From contig DBQI01000066.1 in the NCBI GenBank assembly GCA_002305165.1, positions 89,193 to 153,192 on the forward strand: 64,000 nucleotides of DNA, read 5' to 3'. The position numbers and the translations under genes were made by a program. The notes beneath the pieces were generated by a model. That model made no database searches. It was given only the letters and a program-made list of their open reading frames with translations, and was not told where the DNA came from. Positions 8,954-17,664 of the stretch are shown piece by piece; the first letter of the stretch is position 1, and each line of letters opens with the position of its first letter. Source of the stretch: Armatimonadetes bacterium UBA1398 (GTDB lineage: Bacteria; Armatimonadota; Zipacnadia; UBA1398).

Positions 8954-9757
8954 ATGTCGACGCGCATCGCCGACCGTTTCGCGAAGCTCCGGCAGGCGGG
9001 CGAGGGAGGGCTCATCACCTACATCGCCGCCGGCGATCCGTCTCCGGACGCGACGGTGGACATCGTTCTCGCGCTGGAGGATGCCGGCGTGGACTTCGTC
9101 GAGCTGGGGATGCCCTTCTCCGACCCCGTAGCCGACGGCCCCACGATCCAGGCGGCGTGCCAGCGGGCCATCGCCGCCGGCGCGACGCCCACGTCGGTGC
9201 TCGGCGCCGTTGAGCGGATCCGCGCCCGCAGCGAGCTCCCCATCGTCATCATGGCCTACGCGAACCTCGTACACCGCATGGGGTACGAGCGGTTCGCCCG
9301 CGCGGCGACGCAGGCCGGAGTCGATGGCGTGATCATCACCGATCTCCCCCTGGAGGCGGCGGGCACGTGGATCGACGCGTGCGCGTCCGAGGCTCTGGCG
9401 ACGATCTTCCTGGCGGCCCCCACCAGCCGGGAGGAGACCCTGCGCCGGGTCGGGGCGAGCACCACGGGGTTCGTCTACTGTGTCTCGCGCGCGGGGACGA
9501 CGGGCGCTCGCGCCTCGATCCCAGAGGACCTGCCTGAGTTCCTGGCGCGGGTCCGCGCTCACACCGATCGGCCCGTCTGCGTGGGCTTCGGGATCTCCAC
9601 GCCCGAGCAGGTGGCCGAGGTGTGCCGGGTCGCCGATGGGGCCATCATCGGCAGCGCGCTCATCGACCGGATGGCCGAGGCGGGCCCGGCCGGAGCCGCC
9701 CGGGCGGCCGCGGAGTTCTGCAGGGCCTTGAAGGCCGGCGCCCAGGGCGATGCGTGA
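8954..9757 (+). CDS. trpA: Tryptophan synthase alpha chain
   Basis: Cleaves indole-3-glycerol phosphate to indole and glyceraldehyde 3-phosphate, and passes indole through a tunnel to TrpB. 267 residues, normal length. The catalytic pair lies in VELGMPFSDPVADGP (Glu about 48, Asp about 59). The phosphate loop is GFGIST and the closing segment GAIIGSALIDRM. The frame is open well upstream inside trpB, but ATG 8954, one base after the trpB stop and followed by MSTRIADRFAKLR, is the natural start, implying translational coupling. It overlaps the recO start by 8 bases. Confidence 0.98.
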   Translation: MSTRIADRFAKLRQAGEGGLITYIAAGDPSPDATVDIVLALEDAGVDFVELGMPFSDPVADGPTIQAACQRAIAAGATPTSVLGAVERIRARSELPIVIMAYANLVHRMGYERFARAATQAGVDGVIITDLPLEAAGTWIDACASEALATIFLAAPTSREETLRRVGASTTGFVYCVSRAGTTGARASIPEDLPEFLARVRAHTDRPVCVGFGISTPEQVAEVCRVADGAIIGSALIDRMAEAGPAGAARAAAEFCRALKAGAQGDA

Positions 9758-10496
9758 GCGGGTCCTGAGGACCATCACCTTGTTGCGGCGAGACCTGGGG
9801 GAGGCCGACCGGCTCGCCGTGCTGCTCTCCCGGGAGGAGGGCAAGGTGCTCGCGTCGGCCAAGTCGAGCCGCAAGCCCAACAGCCGTCTCGCGGCCCTCA
9901 TCGAGCCCTTCGTCCTCGCCGACTGTCGGATCATCGAGGGGCGCGGGGAGATCCAGCGCCTCGCCGGCGGGGAGGTCGTCGAGCCCTTCCGGGGCATTCG
10001 GTCTGACATCGAGCGCGTGGCCCGGGCGAGCCTCATGGCGGAGATCGCCGATCAGGGCACCGAGCCCGGCTCGGCGGCCCCGCGGCTGTTCGCGTTGCTG
10101 CTGGACTGCCTCCGGCTTCTCGCCGAGGGGGCAGCCGGGCCCAGCATCGAGCTTTACTACCTCCTGCACTCCTCCAGACTCCTGGGCTATGGGTTGTCCC
10201 TCGACCACTGCGCCTCTTGCGGTGGGGACCTCGCGGGCGGCGAGCTCGCCATGGTGCCCGAGGTGGGTGGATTGGCCTGCCCCGCGTGCTACACGGTCGC
10301 CGCAGGCCGATGGGTGGACGCGCTCAGCTTGGAGCGGGTACGGGCCTACCGCCACAGCCGGCTCCGTGTGGCCCTGGAGATCCCCCTGTCCAACGGCCAG
10401 CGAAAGGTGTGGCTGGACGGCCTGCGCGCCCATGTCCGCTACCATATGGATGTGTCGCTCCGCTCCCTGGATGTTCTGCGGAGCCTGGAGCGCTGA
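9750..10496 (+). CDS. recO: DNA repair protein RecO
   Basis: RecO helps load RecA on SSB-coated single strands in the RecFOR pathway and anneals DNA. 248 residues. The N-terminal OB-fold reads TITLLRRDLGEADRLAVLLSRE with GKVLASAKSSRKPNSRL. A C-terminal helical domain carries a zinc motif beginning CASCGGDL near residue 154 and closing CPAC near 175, as in many RecO proteins. ATG 9750 overlaps the end of trpA by 8 bases, so it is probably co-translated. It has no functional link to tryptophan synthesis, and such mixed operons are common. Confidence 0.93.
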   Translation: MRERVLRTITLLRRDLGEADRLAVLLSREEGKVLASAKSSRKPNSRLAALIEPFVLADCRIIEGRGEIQRLAGGEVVEPFRGIRSDIERVARASLMAEIADQGTEPGSAAPRLFALLLDCLRLLAEGAAGPSIELYYLLHSSRLLGYGLSLDHCASCGGDLAGGELAMVPEVGGLACPACYTVAAGRWVDALSLERVRAYRHSRLRVALEIPLSNGQRKVWLDGLRAHVRYHMDVSLRSLDVLRSLER

Positions 10497-10509
10497 GAGG
10501 CGGCTCGAC

Positions 10510-12234
10510 ATGACAAACCGAGACATCGCGGAGCGGCTGGAGGAGATCGCCGACATCCTGGAGATCCAGGGCGGAGAGCCCTTCCGGGTGCGCTCCTACC
10601 GCCGCGCCGCCGAGTCCATCTCCCATGCCCCCTTTCAGATCACGGTCACGACTCAACCGGGCGCTCTCACCGCGCTCGATGGGATCGGCGGCTCCATCGC
10701 CGAGAGGGTCATGCAGATCGCGCGGACGGGCACCTGCGACGTGAGGGAGGAGCTGCTGGAGGTCTTCCCCGAGGGGCTGCTCGATGTCCTCCGGGTCCCA
10801 GGCGTCGGGCCGAAGAAGGCCGCCCTGTTCTTCCGCGAGGCGCACGTCCACGACCTCTCGACCCTAGAACAGGCGGCCCGGGACGGCCGGCTGGCCGGAC
10901 TGAAGGGCATGGGGAAGAAGAGTGAGGAGAGGATCCTCGAGGGACTGGAGGCGCTCAGGAGCCTCTCGGGCCGCATCCTGTTGGGCGAGGCGTGGGAGCG
11001 CGCGGAGGAGCTCGTCCGGGACTTGGGTGGGCCGGAGAGGGTGCGCATGTGCGGCAGCCTGCGGCGCGGGCGCGAGACGATCGGGGACCTCGACCTCCTG
11101 ACCTCGACGGAGAACGCGGGGGCCGGGGAGGCCCTGACGGCCCACTCCATGGTCGAGTCCGTACCGCTCGCGGGGGAGACGAAGAGCACCGTGATCATCA
11201 CCGGGGGCATCCAGGTGGACCTGCGGGTGGTTCCCCCCGAGAGCCTCGGGGCCGCCTGGATGTACTTCACGGGCAGCAAGCAGCATAATGTGCGCATGCG
11301 CGAACTCGCTCAGGACAAGGGATGGAAGCTCAACGAGTATGGCCTGTTCGATGCGGACGGCCAGGTCATCGCCTCCGACTCGGAGGAGAGCATCTACTCC
11401 GCCCTCGGCCTGCCGTGGATCCCTCCCGAGTTGCGTGAGGACGCGGGGGAGTTCCGGGCCGCTCGGGACGGCAGCCTGCCCACCCTCATCGAGGCGGGGG
11501 ACATCCGCGGTGACACCCACTGCCACTCGACCTGGAGCGATGGGGTGCACACCATCGAGGAGATGGCGCGGGGGGCCCAGGCCCTGGGCATGGAGTACAT
11601 GGTCATTAGCGACCACTCCAAAGCCCTCGGGATCGCCGGCGGCATCAACGAGGAGCAGATCCTCCAGCAGGCGGAGGAGGTGGACCAGGTCAACGAGGCT
11701 CTTCAGGGCTTCCGCGTCCTGAAGGGGATCGAGGTGGATGTCCTGTCGAGTGGCGAGCTGGACATCTCCGTCGAAGTGCTGGCCCAGCTGGACTGGGTGA
11801 ACGCGTCGATCCACTCGGGGCTCTCCCAGAGCGCCGCCCAAGTGACGGAGCGCAGCGTGCGCGCGGCCCTATCGCCTCATGTGGACGTGGTGTGCCATCC
11901 GCTCGGCCGGCTCCTGGGCCGCCGCAAGGCGATGGAGATCGACTTCGAGGCCCTGCTGCAGGCCTGCGAGGAGGGGCACACGGCTCTGGAGATCAACTGC
12001 AGTCCGGACCGGCTCGACCTGCCGGACACCTACGCGCGACAGGCGGCGGCGCGGGGCATCCCGATCATCATCGCCACGGACGCCCATGCCATCGAGCATA
12101 GGGGCAACCTGCGCTACGGCGTGGCGGTCGCGAGGCGCGCATGGCTGACCCGGGACCAGGTGCTCAACTGCCGGTCCTTGGAGGCCCTCCTGCAGTGGAC
12201 GGGCCGTGGCTCAGCTCCGCTCAGCGAGCGATGA
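10510..12234 (+). CDS. polX: DNA polymerase X with PHP domain
   Basis: Bacterial family X DNA polymerase/3'-5' exonuclease used in base-excision and gap repair. The 574-residue length fits the family. Order of domains: an N-terminal helical 8-kDa-like region with helix-hairpin-helix motifs (PGVGPKKAALFF, KGMGKKSEERIL), the nucleotidyl-transferase site CGSLRRGRETIGDLDLL (metal Asp pair), the TGSKQHNVRMRELA finger segment, and a C-terminal PHP phosphoesterase starting DTHCHSTWSDG at residue 335 with ISDHSKALG and later ATDAHA metal ligands. ATG 10510 has GAGAGG upstream. The frame is open further 5' inside recO but does not resemble PolX there. It overlaps the convergent CAP gene by 14 bases. 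Confidence 0.96.
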   Translation: MTNRDIAERLEEIADILEIQGGEPFRVRSYRRAAESISHAPFQITVTTQPGALTALDGIGGSIAERVMQIARTGTCDVREELLEVFPEGLLDVLRVPGVGPKKAALFFREAHVHDLSTLEQAARDGRLAGLKGMGKKSEERILEGLEALRSLSGRILLGEAWERAEELVRDLGGPERVRMCGSLRRGRETIGDLDLLTSTENAGAGEALTAHSMVESVPLAGETKSTVIITGGIQVDLRVVPPESLGAAWMYFTGSKQHNVRMRELAQDKGWKLNEYGLFDADGQVIASDSEESIYSALGLPWIPPELREDAGEFRAARDGSLPTLIEAGDIRGDTHCHSTWSDGVHTIEEMARGAQALGMEYMVISDHSKALGIAGGINEEQILQQAEEVDQVNEALQGFRVLKGIEVDVLSSGELDISVEVLAQLDWVNASIHSGLSQSAAQVTERSVRAALSPHVDVVCHPLGRLLGRRKAMEIDFEALLQACEEGHTALEINCSPDRLDLPDTYARQAAARGIPIIIATDAHAIEHRGNLRYGVAVARRAWLTRDQVLNCRSLEALLQWTGRGSAPLSER

Positions 12235-12733
12235 AGTTCTGGGTGACGTAGATCCCGTTGCTCGACTGCGCGACGCCCAGGCCGTGCTCTTGGTACTCAG
12301 GGCTCAGGATGTTCCGCCGGTGGCCTTCGGAGTTCATCCAGCCATCCACGATCTCCCGAGCGACCTGCTGTTCGCTGCGGCCGGCCCAATCGCTGACCCA
12401 AGCGATGTTCTCCCCATACCACGTGTAGCTGATGCCAGCGTTCTGTGCCCTCTCGGCGGCGGTGACGCCCTCGGGGGTATCGTGGCTGAAGTAGTTACGC
12501 AGGGCCATGTCCTGCGAGTGCGCCCGGGCGACGGTCTGCACATCGGCAGCCCGGACCAGGGCGCTGAGGCCTCGGTCCGTACGCTCGAGGTTCACGAGGT
12601 CAACGCACCACTGCTCAAGCACGGCGGTCGACTGCCCCGTCAGGTTCCCGGGAGGCGCCCCGGTCGCGCAGCCCAATGCTGTAAGGGAGACCGCCAACCA
12701 CACCGCCACGACTGCTCTGCGCACCCCGATCAT
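12221..12733 (-). CDS. CAP/SCP-domain lipoprotein (YkwD-like)
   Basis: Secreted cysteine-rich-secretory/antigen-5/PR-1 fold protein of about 170 residues. A lipoprotein signal ends in LTALGC with the acylated Cys at about 22, so it would be membrane-anchored outside the cytoplasm. The CAP domain shows VNLERTDRGLSAL, the His in AHSQDMALRNYFSH, the GENIAW motif, and WMNSEGHRRNIL, which together hold the His/Glu cavity residues of the YkwD group. Biological role is unknown in most bacteria. ATG 12733 follows GAGAGG; upstream in-frame starts would bury the signal peptide. Convergent with polX. Confidence 0.9.
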   Translation of the reverse strand: MIGVRRAVVAVWLAVSLTALGCATGAPPGNLTGQSTAVLEQWCVDLVNLERTDRGLSALVRAADVQTVARAHSQDMALRNYFSHDTPEGVTAAERAQNAGISYTWYGENIAWVSDWAGRSEQQVAREIVDGWMNSEGHRRNILSPEYQEHGLGVAQSSNGIYVTQNFIAR

Positions 12734-12846
12734 CGCTAGCCATCCTCTCTCCAGGGCCTCCGGCATCGCGATCGCCGAGGTCCCGTGTGTCATCTGAGCC
12801 GGGAAGAGGCACTTGCGCCATAGAGGGCAGGCCAAGCCCCTGCGCC

Positions 12847-12875
12847 TTGCTTTCGGGTCGGCGGAGTGGTAGACA
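12847..12875 (+). promoter_or_regulatory. Candidate sigma70-type promoter for the DUF502 gene
   Basis: TTGCTT at 12847-12852 and TAGACA at 12870-12875 are separated by 17 bases and lie about 40 bases before the TTG start at 12916. The match is moderate and no second element supports it. Confidence 0.35.
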
Positions 12876-12915
12876 CTCCTAGCTATAGGCCCGTCACGAT
12901 TGGGGGCATTTCGCC

Positions 12916-13641
12916 TTGATTGGTCAGCGTTTTCGCCAGATCCTCGGGTACTTGGTATCCGGCTTCCTGGTGCTTCTGCCCGCCGTGGTATGCCTCTGGG
13001 TGGCGAGCGTCGTCGTCCGCTGGCTGGTTACGACGCTCGGGCCCCAATCGGAGATCGCACGGAACATTACCTCTCACGTGGACATGGACATCGCCGACTG
13101 GCTTCTCGTCGGAGGCTTGTACTTCCTGGTGATCGTGGCCATCACAGTGCTGGGCTACCTGACGAGCAAGCGGGCGAAGAACATCGTCACGGAGACCTTC
13201 CGCGCGGTGTTCGGCCGGTTCCCCCTGTTGGACCGCGTGTACAGCGCGGTGGAGCAGGTTGTGAGCGTGATCCGGCAGCAGCCGGTCGCGTCGGGCAAGG
13301 CGGGCTTGGCGAAGTTCGGCGACGTCGCGCTCGTTCGAGTCGGCAACCTGCGGTTCATCGGGATGCTCACCTCGCGAAGGATCTACGGCTTTGGGGACCA
13401 GGACTTCGTGCAGGTGCTCTTCCCATCATCGCCGATGCCCGCCAGCGGGTTCCTGTTCATGGCGCCCGTGGAGGATGTGTACCTGGTAGACCTCAACATC
13501 GAGGAGTTCACTAAGGTGGTCGTCAGTTTCGGCTCCCTTACGTCCCAGGTCTTCGAGCGCGACGTGAGGTTTCGCGGGGTGCCTGAAGGGTTCGATGACG
13601 ACCAGAACAGCATGATCGTGGGTCGTGGAGGCAACGACTGA
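12916..13641 (+). CDS. DUF502 family membrane protein
   Basis: 241 residues with two transmembrane segments: YLVSGFLVLLPAVVCLWVAS (about 11-30) and GLYFLVIVAITVLGYLT (about 66-82). A conserved soluble region follows, with FGRFPLLDRVYSAVEQV and VGNLRFIGMLTSRRIYG, which is the DUF502 pattern seen across bacteria and plant chloroplast-targeted homologues. Function unsettled. The start is TTG 12916, preceded by a GGGGG run about ten bases upstream. It is followed 57 bases later by the DUF1638 gene on the same strand. No enzymatic motif is evident. Confidence 0.88.
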   Translation: MIGQRFRQILGYLVSGFLVLLPAVVCLWVASVVVRWLVTTLGPQSEIARNITSHVDMDIADWLLVGGLYFLVIVAITVLGYLTSKRAKNIVTETFRAVFGRFPLLDRVYSAVEQVVSVIRQQPVASGKAGLAKFGDVALVRVGNLRFIGMLTSRRIYGFGDQDFVQVLFPSSPMPASGFLFMAPVEDVYLVDLNIEEFTKVVVSFGSLTSQVFERDVRFRGVPEGFDDDQNSMIVGRGGND

Positions 13642-13698
13642 CGGGCTCATGAGCGACAACGGCCGGAGCGCTCGGCTCGCCAGAGAGGTGTCGGATCT

Positions 13699-14412
13699 GT
13701 GCCGAAGTACCACGTGATCGCCTGTGACGTACTGAAGCTGGAGCTGCTTCACTTCGCCGAGGGCGTGGGCAGTGATCTCACCTTCGACTTCCTGGAGCAG
13801 GGGCTTCACAACGAGCCGGACCGCCTTCGCGCCGAGGTGAAGGAAGCCGTCCTCCGCGCGCCGGACGATGCTGACGCCAGTTTGCTCGGCTACGGCCTCT
13901 GCAGCAACGGGCTTCAGGGAGTGACCGCCGTCAAGCATCCCCTCGTGGCGCCCCGGGCACACGACTGCGTGACCCTGTTCCTAGGCTCCCGCCAGCGCTA
14001 CCAGGAGTACTACAATCGCAACCCCGGGACCTACTGGTACACCCCGGGTTGGATCGCCACGGGCACCCAGCCGAGCGAGGAGCGCCTTCGGAAGGCGCGG
14101 CAGGAGTACGTGGAGCGCTATGGCGAGGAGAACGCGGACTACCTGATGGAGATGACCGAGGGCGGCTGGACGAAGAAGTACCAGAACGCCGCCTACGTGA
14201 ACCTGGGCATCGGCGACCGCGAGAAGGACATCGAGTTCACCCGCGAGTGCGCCGCGTTCTTCGGCTGGACGTGTGACATCGTCGATGGCGATCCGGCACT
14301 ACTCGTGCGCTTCCTCAGCGGCGACTGGGATGAGGCCGAGTTCCTGGTCGTCCAGCCGGGGCAGACGATCATCGCTTCCCATGACGGCTACGTGCTCACC
14401 GTGGCGCGCTAG
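13699..14412 (+). CDS. DUF1638 family protein
   Basis: 237-residue soluble protein. It carries the hallmarks of DUF1638: LLGYGLCSNGLQGV (about 54-67), PRAHDCVTLFLGS, and the aromatic PGTYWYTPGW. Cysteine and histidine residues in those motifs suggest a metal or cofactor site, but this is inference. Homologues are often found near corrinoid-dependent methyltransferases, which are absent here. The start is GTG 13699 with GAGAGG about ten bases upstream. Its stop codon overlaps that of the convergent GH116 gene (CTAG at 14409-14412). Confidence 0.87.
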   Translation: MPKYHVIACDVLKLELLHFAEGVGSDLTFDFLEQGLHNEPDRLRAEVKEAVLRAPDDADASLLGYGLCSNGLQGVTAVKHPLVAPRAHDCVTLFLGSRQRYQEYYNRNPGTYWYTPGWIATGTQPSEERLRKARQEYVERYGEENADYLMEMTEGGWTKKYQNAAYVNLGIGDREKDIEFTRECAAFFGWTCDIVDGDPALLVRFLSGDWDEAEFLVVQPGQTIIASHDGYVLTVAR

Positions 14413-16919
14413 TCCGGGGTTCTCAGGGTGATCGGCCGCGTGGGCACGGCGACGAGGGCGTCAGGCGTGAGTTCGAGGCCCCCGACGACCGCCTTGCTCA
14501 CCTTCAGCCGCCCCTCGCGCACGTGCACGGAGACGACGGGCCGCGACCCTTCGATCCGGTGACGGACGACGCCCCAGCCCGAGTCCACCGCGAAGAAGCA
14601 GGCGAAGTCGCTCTGGCGAACCTTGGGATCGAGGGTCAGCACCGCATCGTGGGCCGAGTAGCGGAACCCGGACAGCGCCAGGAGATACGCGTAGTTCGAC
14701 ATGGAGCGCGCGTAGTGGCTGCCGCACTCGAACTCGTCGTACGGGTTGCGGCGGCGGCCATCGTGGCGATCGCGGATGGCCTTGCAAACCGTCAGCCCCT
14801 CGCGCAAGAGCCCCTCGTAGACCATGTGCGCTCCCACCTGGTACTCGAAGCCGATCATGCACTCGAACGCGTAGGTGAGGCTCCGTTCGGGCTTGCCCCC
14901 ACGCGGCCATGTGCAGATGAGCAGACCCTTGTCGTCGTTCAAGGCGTAGACACGGTGGGGGTTGTGGTGGTCGCGGAAGTCGTCGCGGAAGTTGTGCCGA
15001 TAGACGGCGCCGAGGGCGCTCCGCACCTTGCGCGGGTCGAGGATGTCTCCCAACCCCAGCATGCGTGCGTGCCAGGCGCCGAGGACCTGATCGCAGATGC
15101 AGCCCTCGCCATACTGGTAGGGGGCATCGACGCCCTCGGGCACCTCCTGGAAGTAGTACTCGCCGTTGAAGAGGCGCTCGTCGGTGAGAGCGCGGCCTGA
15201 CTCGAAGACGCGGCGGTAGGCGTCGGCGGCCTCGATGTCGCCCAGACGCCGCGCCATCTCCTCGCCAGCCCGCAGGGCAGCCAGGTACATGGAGCCACAG
15301 ACGGTGTCCGGTCCGTGGTACTCGATGTCGAGGGTGTTGTGGTGGATCCCCTCCATCAGCCCATCCTGGTCCGCATCCCAGTCCTGCCAAGCGTACTCGA
15401 GGGCTTTGCGCACCTTGGGCCAGAGCGACCTGAGCCAGTCGTCGTCGCCCGAGATGAGCCACTCCCGATAGGTGCGCAGCACCCCGCCCATCTGGCCGTC
15501 GGCGGCGGCGTGGTAGCCGTGATCGGCGGGCGCTCCGGGAGGCAGGGGGAGGCGGAACTGCATGTGCCCGTCGCACTCGCGGAGGTTGACCGCGTAGTCC
15601 TGCTCCCTCATGTCGCGCTCCAGCTCGGGGAAGAGGTACGCCATGGTCTGGGCGTAGCTCCACACGTGCGAGCATGAGCCGGGGCAGCAGCCAGCGTTCG
15701 CATGGCAGCCCTCGAAGCCGTAGAGGGTTCCATCCGTCAGCCTTGTGACCGTGGGGGTGCGGAGGATGGACATCTGGCTCGACACGGCATCCAGGACGTA
15801 CCGAGGCAGGGTGCTCTCGTCGAACGCCTCCCTGAATGAGCGGGTGGTCGCGCGCAGGCGCCCGAGGTGGTCCACCACGTGGGCGGCGACCTCCAGGGCG
15901 GAGGGCCAGAGCCGCCCGTGGTGGGTCTGCCACACCTCTCCCCCGCCCCAGTAGTGCTCGAAGTTGGGCATCAGCCAGGCTAGGACGAAGGTTAGGCAGC
16001 GCCTCTCGCGCGGCTGGAGGCTCGCGACGAGGCCCAGATGCCCCACGTGAGTCTGCCCCTCGGGGCTCAGCGACGGCTCCTTCGGTCCGTCGAACCGGCC
16101 CGTGGCGCCGAAGCCGAAGAGCAGGCTCTCGCTCGCCGCGAACCACTCCGAGGAGGCGAAGGCGGTCTGGTAGGTCACGTCCGGGTGCGGAGTCAGGAGA
16201 GCCAGGCTGCCGTAGCGAGGCGAGGTCGGCTCATGGCGCTCGGTGGTCATCCCCAAGCCGTGCCACAGCCCACCCTCGACCCACTCCGTCCGGGAGCCAC
16301 CTACCTCCGGCCAGCCGATGATGTTCTCCAGACCCAGGGCGAGCGTCACCTCGATCGGCTGCTCGGACTCGTTGGTGAGGTACACATCGAGGACCGCAAC
16401 GGGGAGGGAGGAGTCCTCCACCTGCCCAGGCATGAAGGGGCTCCAACCCTCGATGGCCACGGACACAGGGACGGCGGGATCGCTGAGATCGACCCGCCCG
16501 AAGGGGAAGGCGCCGGTGAAAGAGCACTCGCGGAAGCGGAGGAAGCCGCTCAGGAACTCGCGGGGCGGGCCGAAGCCGGAGCCGATGAACTGGCCGTCCA
16601 TAGGACCGCGCCCCGTATAGGGCGGGCCCAGCTCGCCCTCGGCCACGCGCAGGATCGGATCGCCCTTGACGGGGCGCATCTGGAGCAGCATGGTTGTGTA
16701 GGCGGGCCGGTAGCCCTTGTTCGGGCGCCCGAAGATCTCCCAGTCCACAAGTTCGCCCCTGCCGCTGAGGGAGATGCAGCCCGTGCCGATGCCTCCCAGG
16801 GGGAAGGCGACCTGATTGAGTTGCTCACCCGTGAGGCTCAACGGCGGGCCGTAGTCGAAAAGCTGTGAGTCGGTGTAGGGGATCCGGCGTCCGCTGTGGC
16901 AGGTCTGGTCCTCGCGCAT
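14409..16919 (-). CDS. GH116 family glycosidase (GBA2-like beta-glucosidase/glucosylceramidase)
   Basis: 836-residue enzyme of glycoside hydrolase family 116, whose bacterial members are mostly beta-glucosidases or beta-xylosidases and whose animal member is GBA2. The N-terminal beta domain (about 1-330) starts with LNQVAFPLGGIGTGCISLSG, the family's most recognisable stretch. The C-terminal (alpha/alpha)6 domain contains GSCSHVWSYAQTMAYLFPELER, DGLMEGIHHNTLDIEYHGPD and CDQVLGAWHARMLGL; by analogy to TxGH116 the acid/base Asp is likely in the CDQVLG motif. No signal peptide, so probably cytoplasmic. ATG 16919 has GGAGGTGCGCC directly upstream; the open frame beyond it runs over the divergent HAD gene and is not coding. 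Confidence 0.92.
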   Translation of the reverse strand: MREDQTCHSGRRIPYTDSQLFDYGPPLSLTGEQLNQVAFPLGGIGTGCISLSGRGELVDWEIFGRPNKGYRPAYTTMLLQMRPVKGDPILRVAEGELGPPYTGRGPMDGQFIGSGFGPPREFLSGFLRFRECSFTGAFPFGRVDLSDPAVPVSVAIEGWSPFMPGQVEDSSLPVAVLDVYLTNESEQPIEVTLALGLENIIGWPEVGGSRTEWVEGGLWHGLGMTTERHEPTSPRYGSLALLTPHPDVTYQTAFASSEWFAASESLLFGFGATGRFDGPKEPSLSPEGQTHVGHLGLVASLQPRERRCLTFVLAWLMPNFEHYWGGGEVWQTHHGRLWPSALEVAAHVVDHLGRLRATTRSFREAFDESTLPRYVLDAVSSQMSILRTPTVTRLTDGTLYGFEGCHANAGCCPGSCSHVWSYAQTMAYLFPELERDMREQDYAVNLRECDGHMQFRLPLPPGAPADHGYHAAADGQMGGVLRTYREWLISGDDDWLRSLWPKVRKALEYAWQDWDADQDGLMEGIHHNTLDIEYHGPDTVCGSMYLAALRAGEEMARRLGDIEAADAYRRVFESGRALTDERLFNGEYYFQEVPEGVDAPYQYGEGCICDQVLGAWHARMLGLGDILDPRKVRSALGAVYRHNFRDDFRDHHNPHRVYALNDDKGLLICTWPRGGKPERSLTYAFECMIGFEYQVGAHMVYEGLLREGLTVCKAIRDRHDGRRRNPYDEFECGSHYARSMSNYAYLLALSGFRYSAHDAVLTLDPKVRQSDFACFFAVDSGWGVVRHRIEGSRPVVSVHVREGRLKVSKAVVGGLELTPDALVAVPTRPITLRTPD

Positions 16920-16992
16920 GGCGCACCTCCGTCGCAGAGAGTGGTTCCCCCGGCGTGGCGCGACGCCTCCCGCCGACGAGTAAGGATGGCTC

Positions 16993-17664
16993 ATGGGTAA
17001 CGCATCAGAGGGCGTCCAGGCAGTCATCTTCGACTTCGATGGCACCCTGGCCCATCTCACTATCGACTTTGGCCTCATGCGCAGCAAGGTCCTCGAGATC
17101 GTCCGCGCCCACGGCCTTCCGGACGAGGATCTGGAGGGCATGTACGCGCTCGAGCTGGTCGAGGAGGCATGTCGGCGCGCGCCTGATGCCGACGGGCTCG
17201 GGCGACGCTGTGCCGAAGCGATCGAAGCCGTCGAGCTCGCCGCCGCCTCCGAAGCCTGTCTGGTCGATGGGGTGGCGAAGGCCCTGCATGCGCTCCGCGA
17301 GGCGGGGTTGAGAGTGGGCGTGATCACGCGCAACTGCCGGCGCGCCGTGCTGGCGGTCGATCCGGGGCTCCTGGACCGAGTGGATGCCTTGGTGGCGCGT
17401 GAGGACGCCCATCGCGTGAAGCCGGACCCCGGCCACGTGCGCCAGTGCCTAGAGATCATGGGGGCCACGGAAGCTCGTGTGGCGATCGTCGGGGATCACC
17501 CCATGGACATGGCCACCGCCGGACACGCCGGAGCCCTCGGGGTCGGGGTGCTGACGGGCAACTCCAGCGCGGCGGACCTGGAGGACGCCGGGGCCGACGT
17601 GGTGGTCGCCGACGTGCCGGCCGCGGTGGCTTGGATCCTCGAAAGGAGGCGCGTGGGTGGCTGA
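16993..17664 (+). CDS. HAD-superfamily hydrolase (phosphoglycolate phosphatase-like)
   Basis: 223-residue phosphatase of the haloacid dehalogenase superfamily. Motif I VIFDFDGTLAHL (about 10-21) holds both catalytic aspartates. A helical cap follows, then motif II in GVITRNCRR, the Lys of motif III in HRVKPDPGHV, and motif IV AIVGDHPMDMATAGHAG. The cap type and motif spacing suit the phosphoglycolate phosphatase/beta-phosphoglucomutase branch; the substrate is not determined. It begins 73 bases from the divergent GH116 gene and overlaps the HypE-like gene by 8 bases, which suggests one operon with it and the MTAP-like gene. Confidence 0.9.
   Translation: MGNASEGVQAVIFDFDGTLAHLTIDFGLMRSKVLEIVRAHGLPDEDLEGMYALELVEEACRRAPDADGLGRRCAEAIEAVELAAASEACLVDGVAKALHALREAGLRVGVITRNCRRAVLAVDPGLLDRVDALVAREDAHRVKPDPGHVRQCLEIMGATEARVAIVGDHPMDMATAGHAGALGVGVLTGNSSAADLEDAGADVVVADVPAAVAWILERRRVGG

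Noticed and set aside
16920..17468. Upstream extension of the GH116 frame over the HAD gene
   Set aside because: The extension is Ser/Arg-rich shadow sequence, while the HAD gene there has all four motifs, and a strong ribosome site marks ATG 16919.
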